Part shown: piece by piece, positions 62,046 through 64,000 of the stretch
How positions within the stretch are numbered: the first letter of the stretch is position 1
Layout of the letters: every line of letters begins with the position of its first letter
From: Thioclava sediminum
Lineage (GTDB): Bacteria > Pseudomonadota > Alphaproteobacteria > Rhodobacterales > Rhodobacteraceae
Length of the DNA: 64,000 nucleotides
Direction: 5' to 3'
Assembly (NCBI RefSeq): GCF_002020355.1
Contig: NZ_MPZV01000001.1
Coordinates: forward strand, 186,001 to 250,000
Notes under the pieces: model-generated
Databases searched by the model: none
Told to the model about the DNA's origin: nothing
Seen by the model: the letters and a program-made list of their open reading frames with translations, nothing else
Made by a program: the position numbers and the translations under genes

Positions 62046-62842
62046 ACCATCGCCCTCCCGGCAAAACGCATCTCGCACGCGCCGATGCCCGCGATCTCGC
62101 AAGTGAAATGATCGCCATCCGTGACAGCCAGCAGCGGCGCCTGCGCGCCCGACAGGATGATCTCCCCGGCTTTCAGCGGGATCCCCAGACGCCCGAGCGT
62201 ATTGGCGAGCCATGCGACCGCCATCACCGGCGAGCCTTGCACGGCCGCCCCGGCCCCTGTCGCAACCACTTCGCCGTTCTTCTCGATCACCATGCCTGCG
62301 AGGCTCAGGTCCAGATCGCGCGGATCGGCCTTGGCCTCGCCCAGCACGAACACGCCGCAGGAGGCATTGTCCGCCACGGTGTCCTGGATCTTGATCTGCC
62401 AATCTTGATACCGGGTATCGACGATCTCGAAGCACGGCGTCACATAGTCGGTCGCGCGGATCACATCCGTCACCGTCACGCCCGGCCCGATCAGGTCTTC
62501 CTTCAGGCGGAAGGCCAGCTCGCCCTCCAAACGCGGCTGCATCAGCTTGCTGAGGTCGATCGTCGCGCCATCCTCGAACAGCATCCGCTTCGTCACCTGC
62601 CCGAAATCGGGCTGATAGACGCCAAGCGCGTCCTGAATGGCGCGGCTGGTCAGGCCGATCTTCTTGCCGACGACCTCGTCGCCCGCCTCGAGACGCCGCT
62701 CGAGCATCCGCAACTGGATACGATAGGCGTCCTCGATGTCGCTCTCGGGTTCGAGCGCGCTGATTTTCTGGGTCGGTCGACCCGAGCGCAGCGCGTCATA
62801 AAGCGCATCGCCCAAGCTCTCGATCTTGGTGCTGTCCAGCAT
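62042..62842 (-). CDS. dmpE: 2-oxopent-4-enoate hydratase
   Basis: A 266-aa homologue of the decarboxylase, with VVGKKIGLTSRAIQDALGVYQPDFG, the EGELAF metal site and a TPCFEIVDTRYQDW segment. It adds water to 2-oxopent-4-enoate to give 4-hydroxy-2-oxovalerate for the aldolase. It is the first gene of the minus-strand meta-pathway operon, with GGAGGACAT before its ATG and a complex set of inverted repeats upstream. Confidence 0.9.
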   Translation of the reverse strand: MLDSTKIESLGDALYDALRSGRPTQKISALEPESDIEDAYRIQLRMLERRLEAGDEVVGKKIGLTSRAIQDALGVYQPDFGQVTKRMLFEDGATIDLSKLMQPRLEGELAFRLKEDLIGPGVTVTDVIRATDYVTPCFEIVDTRYQDWQIKIQDTVADNASCGVFVLGEAKADPRDLDLSLAGMVIEKNGEVVATGAGAAVQGSPVMAVAWLANTLGRLGIPLKAGEIILSGAQAPLLAVTDGDHFTCEIAGIGACEMRFAGRAMV

Positions 62843-62925
62843 ATGTCCTCCGTCGCGGCCCTCATCTGCGTCGGTCTGGTGAAACCGATACGGGCTGCCT
62901 CCGGATCAAGGCTAAGACGGCGGCG

Positions 62926-63042
62926 CGATACGCTCCAATACTTTGACGGGCCGGGCTTGATACGGGTTTTGCATCGCTCCCCGATGCGGCATCATGCAAA
63001 AACGGTATCGCGTGCGGGATGCAAAAGCATTGGAGCGTATCG
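62926..63042. promoter_or_regulatory. nested inverted repeats in the divergent meta-pathway promoter
   Basis: An outer perfect 14-bp repeat (CGATACGCTCCAAT at 62926; its reverse complement at 63029) encloses a 16-bp near-perfect pair (62959-62974 and 62994-63009; 14 of 16 match) and an inner hairpin GCATCG/CGATGC (62971-62987). ATGCAAAA/TTTTGCAT occurs three times and GATAC/GTATC four times. It lies between the hydratase and dehydrogenase genes and likely controls both. Confidence 0.75.
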
Positions 63043-63091
63043 ACCAGGTTGCCTAGCTTATCGCCCAAGAGGTGGCTCACGGGAGGACGAT

Positions 63092-64000
63092 ATGACCACG
63101 CATAAGCTCTTCATCGACGGCGAATACCGCGCCGCGCAATCGGGCAAGACCTTCGACAAGATTTCCCCGTCCACCGGCGAAAAGATCGCCGATGTGCATG
63201 AGGCGCTGGCCGAGGATGTGAATGACGCGGTTGAGGCAGCACAGGCGGCGCTGAAAGGCCCCTGGGGCAAGATGCCGAAGGCGCAACGCTGCGACCTGTT
63301 GATGAAGCTCGCCGACGCCATCGACGCGCGCAAGGCCGATTTCATGGAAGCGGAAGTACAGGACACCGGCCACACCCGCGGTTTCGCCGAGAAGGTCGAG
63401 ATCCCACGCGGCGCGGCCAACTTCCGGATCTTCGCGGAGATGCTGAAGAACACGGGCGGCGAGTATTTCCACATGGATACGCCCGACGGCACGGGCGCGG
63501 CCAATCTCGAACTGCATCGCCCGAAAGGGGTTATCGGGGTGATCTCGCCCTGGAACGCGCCGTTCCTGCTGATGACGTGGAAGGTTGGCCCCGCGCTGGC
63601 CTGCGGCAATACGGTCGTCGTGAAACCGTCCGAGGAAAGCCCCGCCACCGCGACCCTGCTGGGCGAGGTGATGAACGAGGTGGGCATCCCGAAAGGCGTC
63701 TATAACGTCATCCACGGCTTCGGTCCGGAAAGCGCGGGCGAGTTGCTGACCCAGCATCCGGGCGTCAACGGCATCACCTTCACCGGCGAGACCCGCACCG
63801 GCGAGGCGATCATGAAACAAGCCGCGGTGGGTCTGCGCGATGTGTCGTTCGAGCTGGGCGGCAAGAACCCTGCTATCGTCTTTGCCGATGCAGATATGGA
63901 CAAGGCGATCGAGGTCACGATGCGCTCGTGTTTCGCCAATACCGGGCAGGTCTGTCTGGGAACCGAGCGGATTTACGTCGAACGCCCCGTCTTCGAGGAA
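63092..64000 (+). CDS. aldehyde dehydrogenase, probably 2-hydroxymuconic semialdehyde dehydrogenase, 3' end cut by window edge
   Basis: The first 303 residues of an NAD(P)-dependent aldehyde dehydrogenase are present, starting MTTHKLFIDGEYR behind GGGAGGACG. Motifs include VISPWNAPFLL (about residues 150-160), FELGGKNPAIVFADAD and the catalytic Cys in NTGQVCLGTERIYVE, near the edge. Beside the hydratase/decarboxylase/aldolase operon, the best guess is the oxidation of 2-hydroxymuconic semialdehyde to 4-oxalocrotonate (DmpC-type). A catechol 2,3-dioxygenase gene may follow outside the window. Confidence 0.85.
   Translation, partial: MTTHKLFIDGEYRAAQSGKTFDKISPSTGEKIADVHEALAEDVNDAVEAAQAALKGPWGKMPKAQRCDLLMKLADAIDARKADFMEAEVQDTGHTRGFAEKVEIPRGAANFRIFAEMLKNTGGEYFHMDTPDGTGAANLELHRPKGVIGVISPWNAPFLLMTWKVGPALACGNTVVVKPSEESPATATLLGEVMNEVGIPKGVYNVIHGFGPESAGELLTQHPGVNGITFTGETRTGEAIMKQAAVGLRDVSFELGGKNPAIVFADADMDKAIEVTMRSCFANTGQVCLGTERIYVERPVFEE

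Noticed and set aside
1-64000. CRISPR arrays, rRNA or tRNA genes, insertion sequences, prophage or conjugation genes
   Set aside because: I looked for repeat-spacer units, transposase motifs and RNA gene signatures and saw none that could be supported.

Overview
The window is GC-rich DNA, densely packed, with many ATGA start/stop overlaps and strong GGAGG ribosome binding sites. The gene families suggest an alphaproteobacterium, most likely a Rhodobacterales member (Paracoccaceae/Roseobacteraceae, for example something Thioclava-like). That placement is my inference from gene content and codon use, not a database result. I saw no rRNA, tRNA, CRISPR array, intact insertion sequence or phage gene. 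The window opens inside a DJ-1/PfpI gene and ends inside an aldehyde dehydrogenase gene.

Left third (1-24.6 kb). Kynurenine catabolism (kynU and a divergent kynurenine formamidase) is followed by an operon of a PhaC-like alpha/beta hydrolase, a plasma-membrane-type H+ P-type ATPase and an MFS transporter. Next come an acyl-CoA ligase under a strong palindromic operator, a histone-deacetylase-like amidohydrolase with a metallo-beta-lactamase-fold enzyme, a TetR/CoA-ligase/enoyl-CoA hydratase operon, and a site-2 protease with CBS domains. A TetR regulator then diverges from a flavin monooxygenase / BASS transporter / epimerase / SDR operon. Last is an ArsR / permease / small thioredoxin operon.

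Middle (24.6-44.4 kb). An aldo/keto reductase sits beside a decayed alkanesulfonate-monooxygenase-like pseudogene. A seven-gene operon has two Tat-exported NosL-type proteins, a FtsX/ABC pair and Cys-rich membrane proteins, without nosZ, and looks like a copper-handling exporter or insertion machine. After an SDR, a ThDP enzyme and a dienelactone hydrolase comes a polysaccharide locus: a membrane fusion protein plus a family 2 glycosyltransferase arranged like bgsBA, the mixed-linkage beta-glucan synthase of Sinorhizobium. It is followed by a BcsS-like barrel and an output-less Cache/HAMP sensor. A PAS-LuxR regulator diverges from a thiolase / acyl-CoA ligase / SDR operon.

Right third (44.4-64 kb). 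A tripartite tricarboxylate transporter (tctCBA) diverges from its two-component system, which carries a third periplasmic component. The rest is an aromatic-catabolism region: an HpaB-type FADH2 monooxygenase with its own FAD synthetase and flavin reductase, an IclR regulator, an intradiol dioxygenase, a muconate cycloisomerase, a GST, a LysR regulator, an outer-membrane porin, and the lower meta-cleavage pathway (hydratase, decarboxylase, acylating acetaldehyde dehydrogenase, aldolase). A divergent semialdehyde dehydrogenase closes the window. Ortho and meta catechol routes therefore sit side by side, and their promoters share GATAC/GTATC half-sites, including a nested set of inverted repeats at 62.93-63.04 kb.
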